Source: an uncultured Alistipes sp.
Lineage (GTDB): Bacteria; Bacteroidota; Bacteroidia; Bacteroidales; Rikenellaceae
Direction of reading: 5' to 3'
Assembly (NCBI GenBank): GCA_937899895.1
Contig: CALBQR010000022.1
Coordinates: 1-40,731, forward strand
Length of the DNA: 40,731 bases
The translations under genes and the position numbers were made by a program. Numbering within the stretch: the first letter of the stretch is position 1; every line of letters starts with the position of its first letter. The notes beneath the pieces are model-generated. The model saw only the letters and a program-made list of their open reading frames with translations, was not told the DNA's origin and ran no database searches. Positions 14,786-24,612 of the stretch are shown piece after piece.

Positions 14786-17700
14786 TTACTTCAACTTCTT
14801 CTCGATCCACTTGCGAGCATTGATGAATGCCTCAATCCAAGGCGTTATCTCATCCTCGCGCTGCTCCGGATAGTATGCCCAATTCCAAGGCTTGATAGCG
14901 CGCTCCAAGTGGGGCATCATCGCTACGTGGCGACCATCTGCCGATGCGATACCCGCAACAGCGTAGTCGCTACCATTGGGATTAGCGGGGTAGTCGGCAT
15001 AGCTATATTTCAGAGCGATGTTATAGTGCTTCTCCTCCATCGGTAACGAGAACTTACCCTCGCCGTGAGCTACCCAAATACCCAATTTTGAGCCAACTAA
15101 CGAGCTGAACATTACGGCATTGCTCTGCTCAACATCCAAACCAACGAACGACGACTCGAACTTATGGCTATCGTTGTGCAACATACGCGGCTTCACGGCA
15201 TCTTCGGGGGTAATCAGACCCAACTCGATCATCAGCTGGCAACCGTTGCAAACACCCAGTGAGAGAGTATCCTCGCGAGCATAGAAGTTATCCAGCGCAC
15301 GTTTTGCTGCCTCGTTGTAGAGGAACGCACCTGCCCAACCCTTTGCCGAGCCGAGAACGTCAGAGTTCGAGAAACCACCGCAGAAGACGATCATATTTAC
15401 GTCCTCCAACGTTTCGCGACCACTCACCAAGTCGGTCATTGTTACGTCTTTAACGTCGAAGCCGGCCAAGAACAACGAGTAGGCCATTTCGCGCTCACCA
15501 TTGGTACCCTTCTCGCGAATGATCGCGGCCTTCACGCCTGTACGTTCGCGACGCTTCGGGTCAATGCCGAGCGACGAATAACTGCCCACAAAGCCTTCGG
15601 GGAAGAGGAATTGCAGCGGCTGCTGTGCGTAATTTGCATAACGCTCTGCGGCCTTCTTTTCGCCACTCTGACGGCAATCGAGCAGGTACGAGGTCTTGTA
15701 CCACAGATCGCGCAAATGGTTCTGTAACAGCTCAAACTCTACGCCGCAAGCCTTAACTACGAACTGACGCTCCAAATTCACTGCGCCCAGATCGTAAGCA
15801 TCAACGCCGGCTGCGCTCAACTCTGCCACAATTGCCTTTGCATCTGCAACTTGCAGTACCAAAGCGGGCTTCTCGCTGAACAATACGCGAATCAGATCGC
15901 TTTCGCCAAGTACATCCAAATCAACCGTTGCGCCTGTCGAGTTATCGGCAAAGGTCATTTCGAGCAGAGCGGTAATCAAACCACCGCCCGAAACATCGTG
16001 GCCCGCCATCACTTTACCTTCACGAACAAGTTTCTGTACAGCCTCGAACGCCGCTGCAAAGTAACCTGCCGAAGCAATATCGGGAGCACTATCGCCGATC
16101 TTGCCAACGGTCTGCGCAAATGCACTACCGCCCAACTCGAACTCCGAACGGCTCATATCGACATATACCAAGCGACTCTCGGTGTGCTTCAATGCTGCAC
16201 GCACACACTGCTTAACATCGCTAACCTCGGCAGCCGAAGTGATGATAACGGTACCCGGTGCGATCACAGCCTTGCCGTCCTTGTACTTCTGGGTCATTGA
16301 CAGTGAATCCTTACCGGTCGGAATGTTGATACCTAACTCAACTGCCATATCGCTTGCGGCCTCTACTGCATCGTACAGACGAGCATCCTCGCCCTCATTG
16401 CGGCAGGGCCACATCCAGTTTGCACTGAGTGAAACGCCCTTCAAACCATAGCTCAACGGAGCGAGTGCGATGTTGGTCAGAGCTTCGCCGATAGCCAAAC
16501 GCGAACCTGCCTTCGGGTCGATCATCGCAGCTACGGGAGCGTGGCCAAGAGCTGTGGCGATACCTGCTTTGCCCTGATAATCAATAGCAACAGCAGCGTA
16601 GTCATTCAGCGGCACCTGCACCTCGCCTGCGGTCTGCTGAACGGCGATCTTACCCGTTACCGAGCGATCGACCTTGTTGGTCAGCCAATCCTTGCAAGCC
16701 ACACCTTCGATTTGGAGTACCTGCTCGATGTATTTGATAATATTGGTAGTCGAGTACTTCACCTCGCCGAAGTTGCTGGCCTTTTTCTGGTCGCGCATAA
16801 TCGTACGCGGAGCCTTGCCGAACATATATTCCAACTGCCAGTCGATAGGCTTCTCGCCCGTGCGGTTATCGACGAATGTGAATTGCATATCGCCGGTAGT
16901 CTCACCAATGGTGTACATCGGCGCGCGCTCGCGGTCAGCAATGCGCTTCAAATGGTCAATATACTTCGCGTCGATTACCAATCCCATACGCTCCTGCGAC
17001 TCGTTGCCGATGATTTCGCGGTGCGAGAGGGTAGGATCACCAACGGGTAACTGATCAATATCAATGCGACCGCCCGTCGTCTCAACCAATTCGCTGAGGC
17101 AGTTCAAGTGGCCACCTGCACCGTGGTCGTGAATCGAGATGATCGGGTTGTTATCCTCCTCGCTCACGGCACGAATGGCGTTGTAGGCACGTTTCTGCAT
17201 TTCGGGGTTCGATCGCTGAATAGCGTTCAACTCGATATCGCTCTGATATTCACCCGTTGCCACGCTCGATACGGCACCACCGCCCATACCGATACGGTAG
17301 TTGTCGCCACCGAGCAATACAACCTTATTGCCGGTCGTAGGCTCATCTTTCAGACTATCAACCTTGCGACCATAGCCGATACCGCCGGCCTGCATAATTA
17401 CCTTGTCGTAACCGAACTCCTTGCCCTGCTCGCCGTGCTCGAAGGTGAGCAACGAGCCACAGATCAGCGGCTGACCAAACTTGTTGCCAAAGTCGCTCGC
17501 ACCATTCGATGCCTTGATCAGAATGTCGGCAGGAGTTTGATAGAGCCACTTGCGCGGGGGCATCTGTGCCTCCCACGAGTGCGAATCGTCAAGACGAGGA
17601 TAAGCGGTCATATATACCGCAGTACCTGCCACGGGGAATGCACCCTTACCGCCTGCGATACGGTCGCGAATCTCACCACCCGTACCTGTTGCAGCACCGT

Positions 17701-18469
17701 TGAAAGGCTCTACGGTAGTGGGGAAGTTATGAGTCTCTGCCTTGATCGAGATAACACTCTCGAAATCCTTAACCGTAAAGTAATCAGGCACATCGTGGCG
17801 TTCGGGAGAAAATTGCTCAACGACCGGTCCCTGCAAGAATGCGCAGTTGTCCTTGTAAGCCGACGTTACGCGGTTAGGATTGGTGTGAGTGGTGCGCTTG
17901 ATCAAATTGAAGAGCGACGAAGGCTTCTCCTCGCCATCAATCACGAATGTACCACCAAAGATCTTGTGGCGGCAGTGCTCCGAATTGACCTGCGAGAAAC
18001 CGAACACCTCGCTGTCAGTCAGCGGGCGGCCCATCTTCTCGCTTACCTCTTTCAGGTATGCAATCTCTTCTTCGCTCAACGCCAAACCCTCGACGCGGTT
18101 GTAGCTCTCGATATCGTCAATATAAACGATCTTTTCGGGCTCTTTGTTGATTACATAAATAGATTGATCCAAAGCCTCATAGCGACGATTGAGCATAGGA
18201 TCGAACGGAGTATTTTCGCCATCTGCAACGAACTCCTCGATGCGACGGATACCCTCTAAACCCATATTTTGGGTGATCTCTACGGCATTGGTGCTCCACG
18301 GGGTGATCATTTCGCGGCGCGGGCCAACGAATTTACCATCGATACGATCGCTTTCAACGAGCTGCGCACCGGAGAAAAGCCATTCCAACTTTTCGATGGC
18401 CGATTGATCGAATTCTACACTGCTGTCCACAGCATAGACCTTGTCATCTTTTGTAAAAAACAGAACCAT
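14786..18469 (-). CDS. purL: Phosphoribosylformylglycinamidine synthase, large single-chain type
   Basis: Fourth step of purine synthesis: ATP- and glutamine-dependent conversion of FGAR to FGAM. At 1227 residues this is the large form joining an N-terminal PurS-like domain, two AIR-synthase-type halves and a C-terminal class I glutaminase. The synthetase motifs are visible (ETHNFPTTVEPFNGAATGTGGEIRD region, NSEHCRHKIF). The glutaminase triad is visible as GVCNGCQ (Cys1074) with His1187 and Glu1189 in MPHLER. It follows aroK by 24 bases and murI follows it. No separate purS or purQ is needed. PurA, later in the pathway, is at 33323 in another unit. Confidence 0.97.
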   Translation of the reverse strand: MVLFFTKDDKVYAVDSSVEFDQSAIEKLEWLFSGAQLVESDRIDGKFVGPRREMITPWSTNAVEITQNMGLEGIRRIEEFVADGENTPFDPMLNRRYEALDQSIYVINKEPEKIVYIDDIESYNRVEGLALSEEEIAYLKEVSEKMGRPLTDSEVFGFSQVNSEHCRHKIFGGTFVIDGEEKPSSLFNLIKRTTHTNPNRVTSAYKDNCAFLQGPVVEQFSPERHDVPDYFTVKDFESVISIKAETHNFPTTVEPFNGAATGTGGEIRDRIAGGKGAFPVAGTAVYMTAYPRLDDSHSWEAQMPPRKWLYQTPADILIKASNGASDFGNKFGQPLICGSLLTFEHGEQGKEFGYDKVIMQAGGIGYGRKVDSLKDEPTTGNKVVLLGGDNYRIGMGGGAVSSVATGEYQSDIELNAIQRSNPEMQKRAYNAIRAVSEEDNNPIISIHDHGAGGHLNCLSELVETTGGRIDIDQLPVGDPTLSHREIIGNESQERMGLVIDAKYIDHLKRIADRERAPMYTIGETTGDMQFTFVDNRTGEKPIDWQLEYMFGKAPRTIMRDQKKASNFGEVKYSTTNIIKYIEQVLQIEGVACKDWLTNKVDRSVTGKIAVQQTAGEVQVPLNDYAAVAIDYQGKAGIATALGHAPVAAMIDPKAGSRLAIGEALTNIALAPLSYGLKGVSLSANWMWPCRNEGEDARLYDAVEAASDMAVELGINIPTGKDSLSMTQKYKDGKAVIAPGTVIITSAAEVSDVKQCVRAALKHTESRLVYVDMSRSEFELGGSAFAQTVGKIGDSAPDIASAGYFAAAFEAVQKLVREGKVMAGHDVSGGGLITALLEMTFADNSTGATVDLDVLGESDLIRVLFSEKPALVLQVADAKAIVAELSAAGVDAYDLGAVNLERQFVVKACGVEFELLQNHLRDLWYKTSYLLDCRQSGEKKAAERYANYAQQPLQFLFPEGFVGSYSSLGIDPKRRERTGVKAAIIREKGTNGEREMAYSLFLAGFDVKDVTMTDLVSGRETLEDVNMIVFCGGFSNSDVLGSAKGWAGAFLYNEAAKRALDNFYAREDTLSLGVCNGCQLMIELGLITPEDAVKPRMLHNDSHKFESSFVGLDVEQSNAVMFSSLVGSKLGIWVAHGEGKFSLPMEEKHYNIALKYSYADYPANPNGSDYAVAGIASADGRHVAMMPHLERAIKPWNWAYYPEQREDEITPWIEAFINARKWIEKKLK

Positions 18470-18493
18470 AACCTTTGTGTTTTTATTTATTTG

Positions 18494-19015
18494 TTATCTA
18501 TTATATTTCAAAAAGTTATACAGATGTTCAACAATATAGTCGTCGCTCCGACCTGCGCAATCGATCACCATCGAGGCGCGATTGTAATACACTTCACGTT
18601 CGGCAAGCGAGCGATTGACAAACTCTGCCACCTCTTCGTCGCTCTTGCCCGTAATAAGTGGCCTTTTCTCTTTGTGGCGACAAAGACGCTCGACAAGAAT
18701 CTTCGGCGGCACTTTGAGGTAGATGCTCGCTCCGAACGAATTGATCAACTCCAAATTACCTTCACGGCACGGAGCACCGCCACCCGTTGCGATGATGCGA
18801 TCGCCCTCCGTCGAGCCGAGCTTTGAGATCATCTCGCGCTCGCGCTTTCGGAAAGACTCCTCGCCTTCGGTTGCGAATATTTGGGGTATGGTCATCTCGG
18901 CCTCGGCCTCAATCGCCTTGTCCATATCGATAAAATCGATTGCCAAGCGTCGAGCCAATCGCCGACCGAGCGAACTCTTGCCACAACCCATATATCCGAT
19001 CAAAAACAGCTTCAT
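18494..19015 (-). CDS. aroK: Shikimate kinase
   Basis: Phosphorylates shikimate with ATP on the way to chorismate and the aromatic amino acids. The 173-residue P-loop kinase shows Walker A GYMGCGKSS (7-15), the DMD pair with Asp32 in the shikimate-binding helix, the substrate arginine region SFRKREREM (54-62), ATGGGAPC (76-83) with the Gly triplet, and the lid segment KRPLI. It lies between parC (51 bases away) and purL (24 bases) in the long minus-strand run. No other aro gene is in the window. Confidence 0.95.
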   Translation of the reverse strand: MKLFLIGYMGCGKSSLGRRLARRLAIDFIDMDKAIEAEAEMTIPQIFATEGEESFRKREREMISKLGSTEGDRIIATGGGAPCREGNLELINSFGASIYLKVPPKILVERLCRHKEKRPLITGKSDEEVAEFVNRSLAEREVYYNRASMVIDCAGRSDDYIVEHLYNFLKYNR

Positions 19016-19066
19016 CTCAAATATAGCTTTTCTCTTTCGTTCCTTTGCGACGTTCCGAAATATTGT

Positions 19067-21766
19067 TTAGAACAGGTTCAACTGCTCGCTTGTTTCATCA
19101 GGGGCATTGCGAACGATCTCGAACTCAACGCCGTCATCGTCCATTGCGCTCTGTGCTGTTGTGGGAGCGGCCTCCGCAACAATAGGCTGGGGAACCTCGG
19201 TCGGCTCCTCTTCGATAACCTCCTCCGGCTCTACGAAGTTGAGCTGATCGACATCATAGGTCGATAGACGCTTGCCCTTTGCGCGATGGCTCTTGATACC
19301 GATAAAGTCGGCAACGGTAATCGTGTCGGCGGGGCGTGATGCCTGCGCACCCTTATAGGTAATCTCCAAACGGGGACGTGCATCAGTCGAAATTGCAATG
19401 AGCTGCATCGAGCCATCCTCGTCGAGGAAATATTGGGTCTTGTCGCCCGCCTCGGCATTGAAACGCTTCAAATAGTAGTAGCCTGCCACCTTGTCGAAAT
19501 ATACAACCGAGTAAATTCGCGCCGAGTCAAACTTTTCGACACTGATAACATCTTCGGGGAAGTGATGTCCCAAATCGAAGCCGGTTGTGTAATACAAGTT
19601 CTTGGCCGTCATTACAATAATGCGATCATCGCCGCTGAACTCGCCCAGCAATCGGCCTCGACCGTCAGAATTCAGACGCATAATATCTTCGTCGAAATAG
19701 ATGTTCTGTCCGCCGAGAGTTGATGTGCCGCGCTCCTTCATTACGATCTTGTGGATGCCGTAACGCGAGAACAGATTACCCTGACTCTGGCGACCTTTGA
19801 TTGCGAGAGTCGAGAAATCCAAATCGACAATCGCGCGCTTCAATCGCGGACGAGGCTTGAAATATACCTTCAAAACCTCCGCCTCGCCATTGGGATTGAC
19901 GGTCATATAGATCACCTCACTCTTGGGCGTGCCCTTCGTGATGTCATATACTTTTTCGCGCGTAACGCCCTTGATTGCACAACGTTTCATCATAATTGCG
20001 CCGCCCTTGCCGTCGCGATAGAGGATGTTGTAGATTGTGCGCTCATCATTGCGTTTGAATATACCTATATAATATATATTCTTATCGAAGAATGCCTTAT
20101 CCTGCACCTTGGTAACCTGATAGCGGCCATCTTTGGTCATAACAAGCACCTCGTCAAGATCCGAGCAGTCGCATACGAACTCGTCCTTACGCATCGAGGC
20201 TCCGATACCATAGAATCCCTCGGCGCGATTGACGTAAAGTTTGGCATTTGCAACCACAACCTTTGCAGCCTCGATCGAGTCGAACTCGCGCAATTCGCTG
20301 CGACGATCGCGACCCTTGCCATACTTCTCTTTGATGCGGGTGTAGTATGCAACGGCGTACTCGACCAGATGTTTCAGATCGTGCTTAACCTTGCGAATGT
20401 CATCCTCGATACCGCGAATAAGCTCGTCAGCCTTCGTTGAATCGTATTTCGAGATGCGAATGAACTGCAACTGTGTCAGTTTCACTACGTCATCGTGAGT
20501 AACTTCGCGCTGCAACAACTTTTTGAACGGATCCAAACCCTTATCAACAGCCTCGTATGCCTCCTCGCGTGAGCGACAGCCCTCGATCAGCTGATAGAGT
20601 TTGTTCTCGATAAATATCTTTTCGAGCGAGGTTGAGTGCCATTGAGCATTCAACTCGTTAAGCTTAATCTCCAACTCCTGTTTCAACAGAGCCTTTGTAT
20701 GCTCGGCCGAGCGACGCAGAATCTCGCTGACTCCCAAGAAATGGGGTTTATCCTCATAAATCACACAAGAGTTAGGCGAAATCGAAACCTCGCAATCGGT
20801 GAATGCGTAGAGTGCGTCGATTGTCTTGTCGGTCGACTCGTCGGGAGCTACGTGAACAATGATCTCAACCTTCTGCGCGGTGTTGTCCTCCACCTTGCGA
20901 ATCTTGATTTTGCCCTTCTCGTTGGCCTTCACGATCGACTCCTTGATACTCTCGGTCGTAGTTGTGAATGGGATCTCGGTGATTGCCAACGTGCGCTTGT
21001 CGATCTTCGAGATACGTGCGCGAATCTTAACCGCACCGCCGCGCAGACCGTCGTTGTAACGCGAGCAATCGACCAAACCACCTGTCGGGAAGTCGGGCAG
21101 CAACGTAAATTCCTCGCCCTGCAAGTGTGCTACGCAAGCGTCGATCAACTCGTTGAAGTTGTGGGGCAGGATCTTCGATGCCAAGCCTACTGCAATACCC
21201 TCGACACCCTGCGCCAATAGCAACGGGAATTTAACGGGCAGAGTTACAGGCTCTTGATTACGACCGTCATACGACGCCATCCACTCCGTAGTCTTCGGGT
21301 TGAATACCACGTCGAGTGCAAATTTCGACAATCGGGCCTCGATATAACGCGGAGCAGCCGCAGCGTCGCCCGTCAGAATGTTACCCCAGTTACCCTGGCA
21401 GTCGATCAGCAGATCTTTCTGGCCAAGCTGCACCAGCGCGTCGCCAATCGAAGCGTCGCCGTGGGGGTGGAACTGCATCGTATGACCGACGATATTTGCC
21501 ACCTTATTGTAGCGACCGTCGTCCATACGCTTCATCGAGTGCAGGATACGTCGCTGAACAGGCTTCAAACCGTCCTCGACGTGGGGCACAGCGCGCTCCA
21601 AGATTACATATGAGGCGTAATCCAGAAACCAATTTTTATACATTCCCGTAAGTTTGCGCGTACCGCTTGCATCCTCCATCAGTTTGCCGAACTTTCCGTT
21701 CGAGGACTGGGTGGCGGGCTCCTCGGCTACGTTCAACTCTTCGGTTATAATATTATTTTCGCTCAT
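19067..21766 (-). CDS. parC: DNA topoisomerase IV subunit A
   Basis: DNA-cleaving subunit of a type IIA topoisomerase that decatenates sister chromosomes. The 899 residues contain the breakage-reunion core with catalytic Tyr141 in APRYIEARLS, a coiled-coil gate (about 370-480), and a degenerate C-terminal beta-pinwheel (about 510-840) with no GyrA box (KGRQSQGN stands at the likely place). That supports topoisomerase IV over gyrase. The N-terminal extension of about 35 residues and the acidic tail are usual in this phylum. At the quinolone-contact position the motif is HPHGDAS, so Ala105 replaces the usual serine. ParE lies immediately upstream (37 bases), so the two subunits are co-transcribed. 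Confidence 0.93.
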   Translation of the reverse strand: MSENNIITEELNVAEEPATQSSNGKFGKLMEDASGTRKLTGMYKNWFLDYASYVILERAVPHVEDGLKPVQRRILHSMKRMDDGRYNKVANIVGHTMQFHPHGDASIGDALVQLGQKDLLIDCQGNWGNILTGDAAAAPRYIEARLSKFALDVVFNPKTTEWMASYDGRNQEPVTLPVKFPLLLAQGVEGIAVGLASKILPHNFNELIDACVAHLQGEEFTLLPDFPTGGLVDCSRYNDGLRGGAVKIRARISKIDKRTLAITEIPFTTTTESIKESIVKANEKGKIKIRKVEDNTAQKVEIIVHVAPDESTDKTIDALYAFTDCEVSISPNSCVIYEDKPHFLGVSEILRRSAEHTKALLKQELEIKLNELNAQWHSTSLEKIFIENKLYQLIEGCRSREEAYEAVDKGLDPFKKLLQREVTHDDVVKLTQLQFIRISKYDSTKADELIRGIEDDIRKVKHDLKHLVEYAVAYYTRIKEKYGKGRDRRSELREFDSIEAAKVVVANAKLYVNRAEGFYGIGASMRKDEFVCDCSDLDEVLVMTKDGRYQVTKVQDKAFFDKNIYYIGIFKRNDERTIYNILYRDGKGGAIMMKRCAIKGVTREKVYDITKGTPKSEVIYMTVNPNGEAEVLKVYFKPRPRLKRAIVDLDFSTLAIKGRQSQGNLFSRYGIHKIVMKERGTSTLGGQNIYFDEDIMRLNSDGRGRLLGEFSGDDRIIVMTAKNLYYTTGFDLGHHFPEDVISVEKFDSARIYSVVYFDKVAGYYYLKRFNAEAGDKTQYFLDEDGSMQLIAISTDARPRLEITYKGAQASRPADTITVADFIGIKSHRAKGKRLSTYDVDQLNFVEPEEVIEEEPTEVPQPIVAEAAPTTAQSAMDDDGVEFEIVRNAPDETSEQLNLF

Positions 21767-21803
21767 TTATTGTGTTGTTTTCTCTTGATTCCCAATCAAT
21801 AAT

Positions 21804-23693
21804 TTAGACCGCTTCGGCCTCGGCCGAGTTGTACTTGTCCATATTCTCGATCAAATCCTCCTCGATACGCAGGTTGTCGATGATAAAGTTCTGACGATCG
21901 AAAGTGTTCTTACCCATATAGAACTCCAACATATCGTGAATCGGGTCATCTTTGGTCAGACGTACCTTATCCAGACGCATCTTCTCGCCAATAAACTCAC
22001 CGAACTCCTCGGGTGAAATCTCGCCCAAACCTTTGAATCGGGTGATCTCGGCCGTTGCTCCGCACTTGATTATTGCACGCTGTTTCTCCTCCTCGCTGTA
22101 ACAGTAGTGGGTTTCCTTCTTGTTACGCACTCGGAACAGCGGGGTCTGCAATACGTACAAGTGGCCTTGACGAATCACATCGGGGAAAAATTGCAGGAAG
22201 AAGGTCATCAGCAGCAGTCGAATGTGCATACCATCGACATCGGCATCGGTTGCGATAATCACCTTGTTGTAACGCAGATTGTCCATATCCTCCTCGATGT
22301 TCAGCGCAGCCTGCAACAGATTGAACTCCTCGTTGTCATAGACCACCTTCTTGGTCAGACCGAAGCAGTTTAGCGGCTTACCTCGCAACGAGAAGACAGC
22401 CTGTGTCTGCACATTGCGGCTCTTGGTGATCGAACCCGATGCCGAGTTACCCTCCGTGATGAAGATCATCGACTCCTCGGCACGATCGTTCTTGTCGCAG
22501 AGGTGAATCTTGCAGTCGCGCAACTTCTTGTTGTTGAGCGATACCTTTTTGGCAATCTCACGAGCCTTCTTCTGCACGCCCGAAATAGCCTTGCGCTCCT
22601 TCTCGTTTTCGAGGATCTTCTTATTGAGCACACCTGCCGTATCGGGGTGTTTATGCAGGTAGTTGTCCAATTCCTGTTTGAGGAAGTCGATCACATATTG
22701 ACGCACCGTAGGACCTTCGGGCTCCATGTCTTTCGACACCAATCGAGTCTTGGTTTGCGAGTCAAATCCGGGCTCCTCGACATTGACGCTGATGGCAGCC
22801 ACAATCGAGGTGCGCACGTCTGACGGATCGTAGTCCTTCTTGTAGAACTCCTTAACGACCTTTGCAACCGCCTCGCGCAGAGCTGCTTGATGCGTACCGC
22901 CACGGAAGGTATTCTGACTATTGACAAACGAGTAATAGGTCTCGCCGTAGCTTGTGCCGTGCGTAATTGCCACCTCGATATCCTTACCTTTGAGGTGGAT
23001 AATGGGGTAGAGCGGCTCCTCGCCCGACATATTCTCGGTCAGCAGATCCAACAGACCATTCTTCGAGTGAAAAGACGTGCCGTTGAATTTGATCGTAAGA
23101 CCTTGATTAAGATAAGTGTAATTGCGCAGACGCTGCTCAATGTACTCCATATGGTACTCGTACGCTCCGAATACATCCTCATCGACGATGTAGCTGATCA
23201 TCGTGCCGTTCTTCTCCTGCACGCCACTTTCGCGTCGATCGCTCACCTCCAAGCCGGTCTGGTAATTGACCGTGCGAGCCTCGCCATCGCGGACGCTTCG
23301 AGCCGTAAATTCGCTCGACATCATATTCACTGCCTTGACACCGACACCATTCAGACCTACCGTCTTCTTGAACGCGCCCGAACCATATTTACCACTCGTA
23401 TTGATCTTCGATACGGCATTGGCCAAACTGTCGAGGGGAATACCTCGACCATAGTCGCGTACCGTTACGCGCTTGTTCTCGTCGATCGTGATCTCGATGA
23501 CCCTACCCGCACCCATAATAAACTCGTCGATTGAGTTATCGACAACCTCTTTGAGCAGGGTGTAGATACCGTCATCGGGTTGTGAACCATCGCCCAAATT
23601 GCCGATCCACATACCCGGACGCAGACGCATCTGGTCGCGTGTGCTGAGGGTTTTAATGTGGGAATCGTCGTATTGTACTGTTGTTTCAGCCAT
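21804..23693 (-). CDS. parE: DNA topoisomerase IV subunit B
   Basis: ATPase subunit of topoisomerase IV, 629 residues from the chosen start. The GHKL ATPase shows KEVVDNSIDE (48-56), the DYGRGIPLD turn, GLNGVGVKAVN (113-123) and the QTKTRL lysine loop (313-318). The TOPRIM domain has TEGNSASGS (413-421) and DADVDG (483-488) for metal binding. The second acidic motif is normally EGDSA; here Asn416 replaces Asp. I start at the ATG at 23693 because AGGAGAG lies 8 bases before it. An alternative ATG nine codons upstream (23720) overlaps the plsC stop and lacks a ribosome-binding site. Confidence 0.93.
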   Translation of the reverse strand: MAETTVQYDDSHIKTLSTRDQMRLRPGMWIGNLGDGSQPDDGIYTLLKEVVDNSIDEFIMGAGRVIEITIDENKRVTVRDYGRGIPLDSLANAVSKINTSGKYGSGAFKKTVGLNGVGVKAVNMMSSEFTARSVRDGEARTVNYQTGLEVSDRRESGVQEKNGTMISYIVDEDVFGAYEYHMEYIEQRLRNYTYLNQGLTIKFNGTSFHSKNGLLDLLTENMSGEEPLYPIIHLKGKDIEVAITHGTSYGETYYSFVNSQNTFRGGTHQAALREAVAKVVKEFYKKDYDPSDVRTSIVAAISVNVEEPGFDSQTKTRLVSKDMEPEGPTVRQYVIDFLKQELDNYLHKHPDTAGVLNKKILENEKERKAISGVQKKAREIAKKVSLNNKKLRDCKIHLCDKNDRAEESMIFITEGNSASGSITKSRNVQTQAVFSLRGKPLNCFGLTKKVVYDNEEFNLLQAALNIEEDMDNLRYNKVIIATDADVDGMHIRLLLMTFFLQFFPDVIRQGHLYVLQTPLFRVRNKKETHYCYSEEEKQRAIIKCGATAEITRFKGLGEISPEEFGEFIGEKMRLDKVRLTKDDPIHDMLEFYMGKNTFDRQNFIIDNLRIEEDLIENMDKYNSAEAEAV

Positions 23694-23701
23694 TATATTG
23701 T

Positions 23702-23708
23702 CTCTCCT
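23702..23708 (-). promoter_or_regulatory. Ribosome-binding site deciding the parE start
   Basis: On the minus strand AGGAGAG lies 8 bases before the ATG at 23693. It is one of the few strong Shine-Dalgarno sequences in the window, and it lies just after the plsC stop. Confidence 0.65.
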
Positions 23709-23712
23709 GTTT

Positions 23713-24438
23713 TTAGTCATTCATATTTTTGAGCACCTCTTTTGCCGCCACCATCTTCTCGTGCACCATATCGCTCAACTCTCTCAACTCCGTCGAGGCA
23801 ACAACCTCGGCGGGAATGGGATCGAGCACATCAAGGCGGAAGGTGTGTCGCCACGGCAGACGCCAACCGTTAGCAAACAATGTATCCGAGCCGTGCATTA
23901 CAACGGGCAGAATAGGTACTCCTGCCTCCTTCGCCAGCGTGAAAGCTCCCGACTTGAATCGGTGAATCTCGCCATCTTTCGAGCGTGTGCCCTCTGGGAA
24001 AATTGCCACCGAGGCTCCGCGACCGATCCATTTCTTGCCATGTTCAATCACCTTCGACATTGCGCCCGACGACGAACGGTCGATGCAGATATCGCCGTGC
24101 AGAGTAAGCATCTGTCCGAAGAAGGGAATACGGAACACCTCGCGTTTTGATACCCAACGGAAATTGAGCGGAATGAGGTAGCCCAACGGAATATCGACCA
24201 TACTTGTATGGTTGATAGTGATCACGTATGCCTGCTTGCGGTTGATCTTCTCTGTGCCACGCACGATTTTGCGCCACTTGGGCCAAGCGAAGAAGATACG
24301 AGTCAGCACGCGCGACAGCTCGTGAATGCAACGACGTGCGGGGTCAAACGGTCGCAACAGCACCAAAAAGATGGCCGAAAGAATCAGCACCAAGGTGCAG
24401 GCGATGCCCAAAACGATGTAATGAATTATTGCTAACAT
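23713..24438 (-). CDS. plsC: 1-acyl-sn-glycerol-3-phosphate acyltransferase (PlsC family)
   Basis: Membrane enzyme that adds the second acyl chain to make phosphatidic acid. The 241 residues begin with a hydrophobic anchor (about 3-28). The acyltransferase blocks follow: INHTSMVD with the HX4D catalytic pair (His77, Asp82), RWVSKREVFRIPFFG (94-108), and FPEGTRSKDG (147-156). It heads the eight-gene minus-strand run and its stop codon overlaps an upstream in-frame ATG of parE. I see no clear -7 box before it. A lyso-ornithine-lipid or other acyl acceptor cannot be excluded. Confidence 0.9.
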   Translation of the reverse strand: MLAIIHYIVLGIACTLVLILSAIFLVLLRPFDPARRCIHELSRVLTRIFFAWPKWRKIVRGTEKINRKQAYVITINHTSMVDIPLGYLIPLNFRWVSKREVFRIPFFGQMLTLHGDICIDRSSSGAMSKVIEHGKKWIGRGASVAIFPEGTRSKDGEIHRFKSGAFTLAKEAGVPILPVVMHGSDTLFANGWRLPWRHTFRLDVLDPIPAEVVASTELRELSDMVHEKMVAAKEVLKNMND

Positions 24439-24600
24439 AGTCTTTCTAAATGAGTTTTAGGTGCGAAATGGGGTTAGAACACACTACGCAACGTATTTAA
24501 TCCTGCAATTTTAACAAAATTTCGGCTGATTTTCGCTATTTATATAAGGTAAGTTATCAACATTTAATCAAAATTGTGTGTAAAATTTATTCAGAATCCT

Positions 24601-24608
24601 TACCTTTG
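24601..24608 (+). promoter_or_regulatory. Putative -7 box for fabD
   Basis: TACCTTTG is an exact TAnnTTTG match. The nearest TTG lies 24 bases upstream, longer than the usual 19-21, so the -33 part is weak. The predicted leader is about 75 nt and holds a hairpin. Confidence 0.5.
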
Positions 24609-24612
24609 CCTC

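Noticed and set aside
23694..23720. Longer parE start (MTKNRRDNI...).
   Set aside because: The ATG overlaps the plsC stop and has no ribosome-binding site, while AGGAGAG sits correctly for the ATG at 23693.
24554..24562. TTATCAACA, one mismatch from a DnaA box, in the plsC/fabD gap.
   Set aside because: A single copy with no repeats, no dnaA/dnaN neighbours and no unwinding element; not evidence of an origin.
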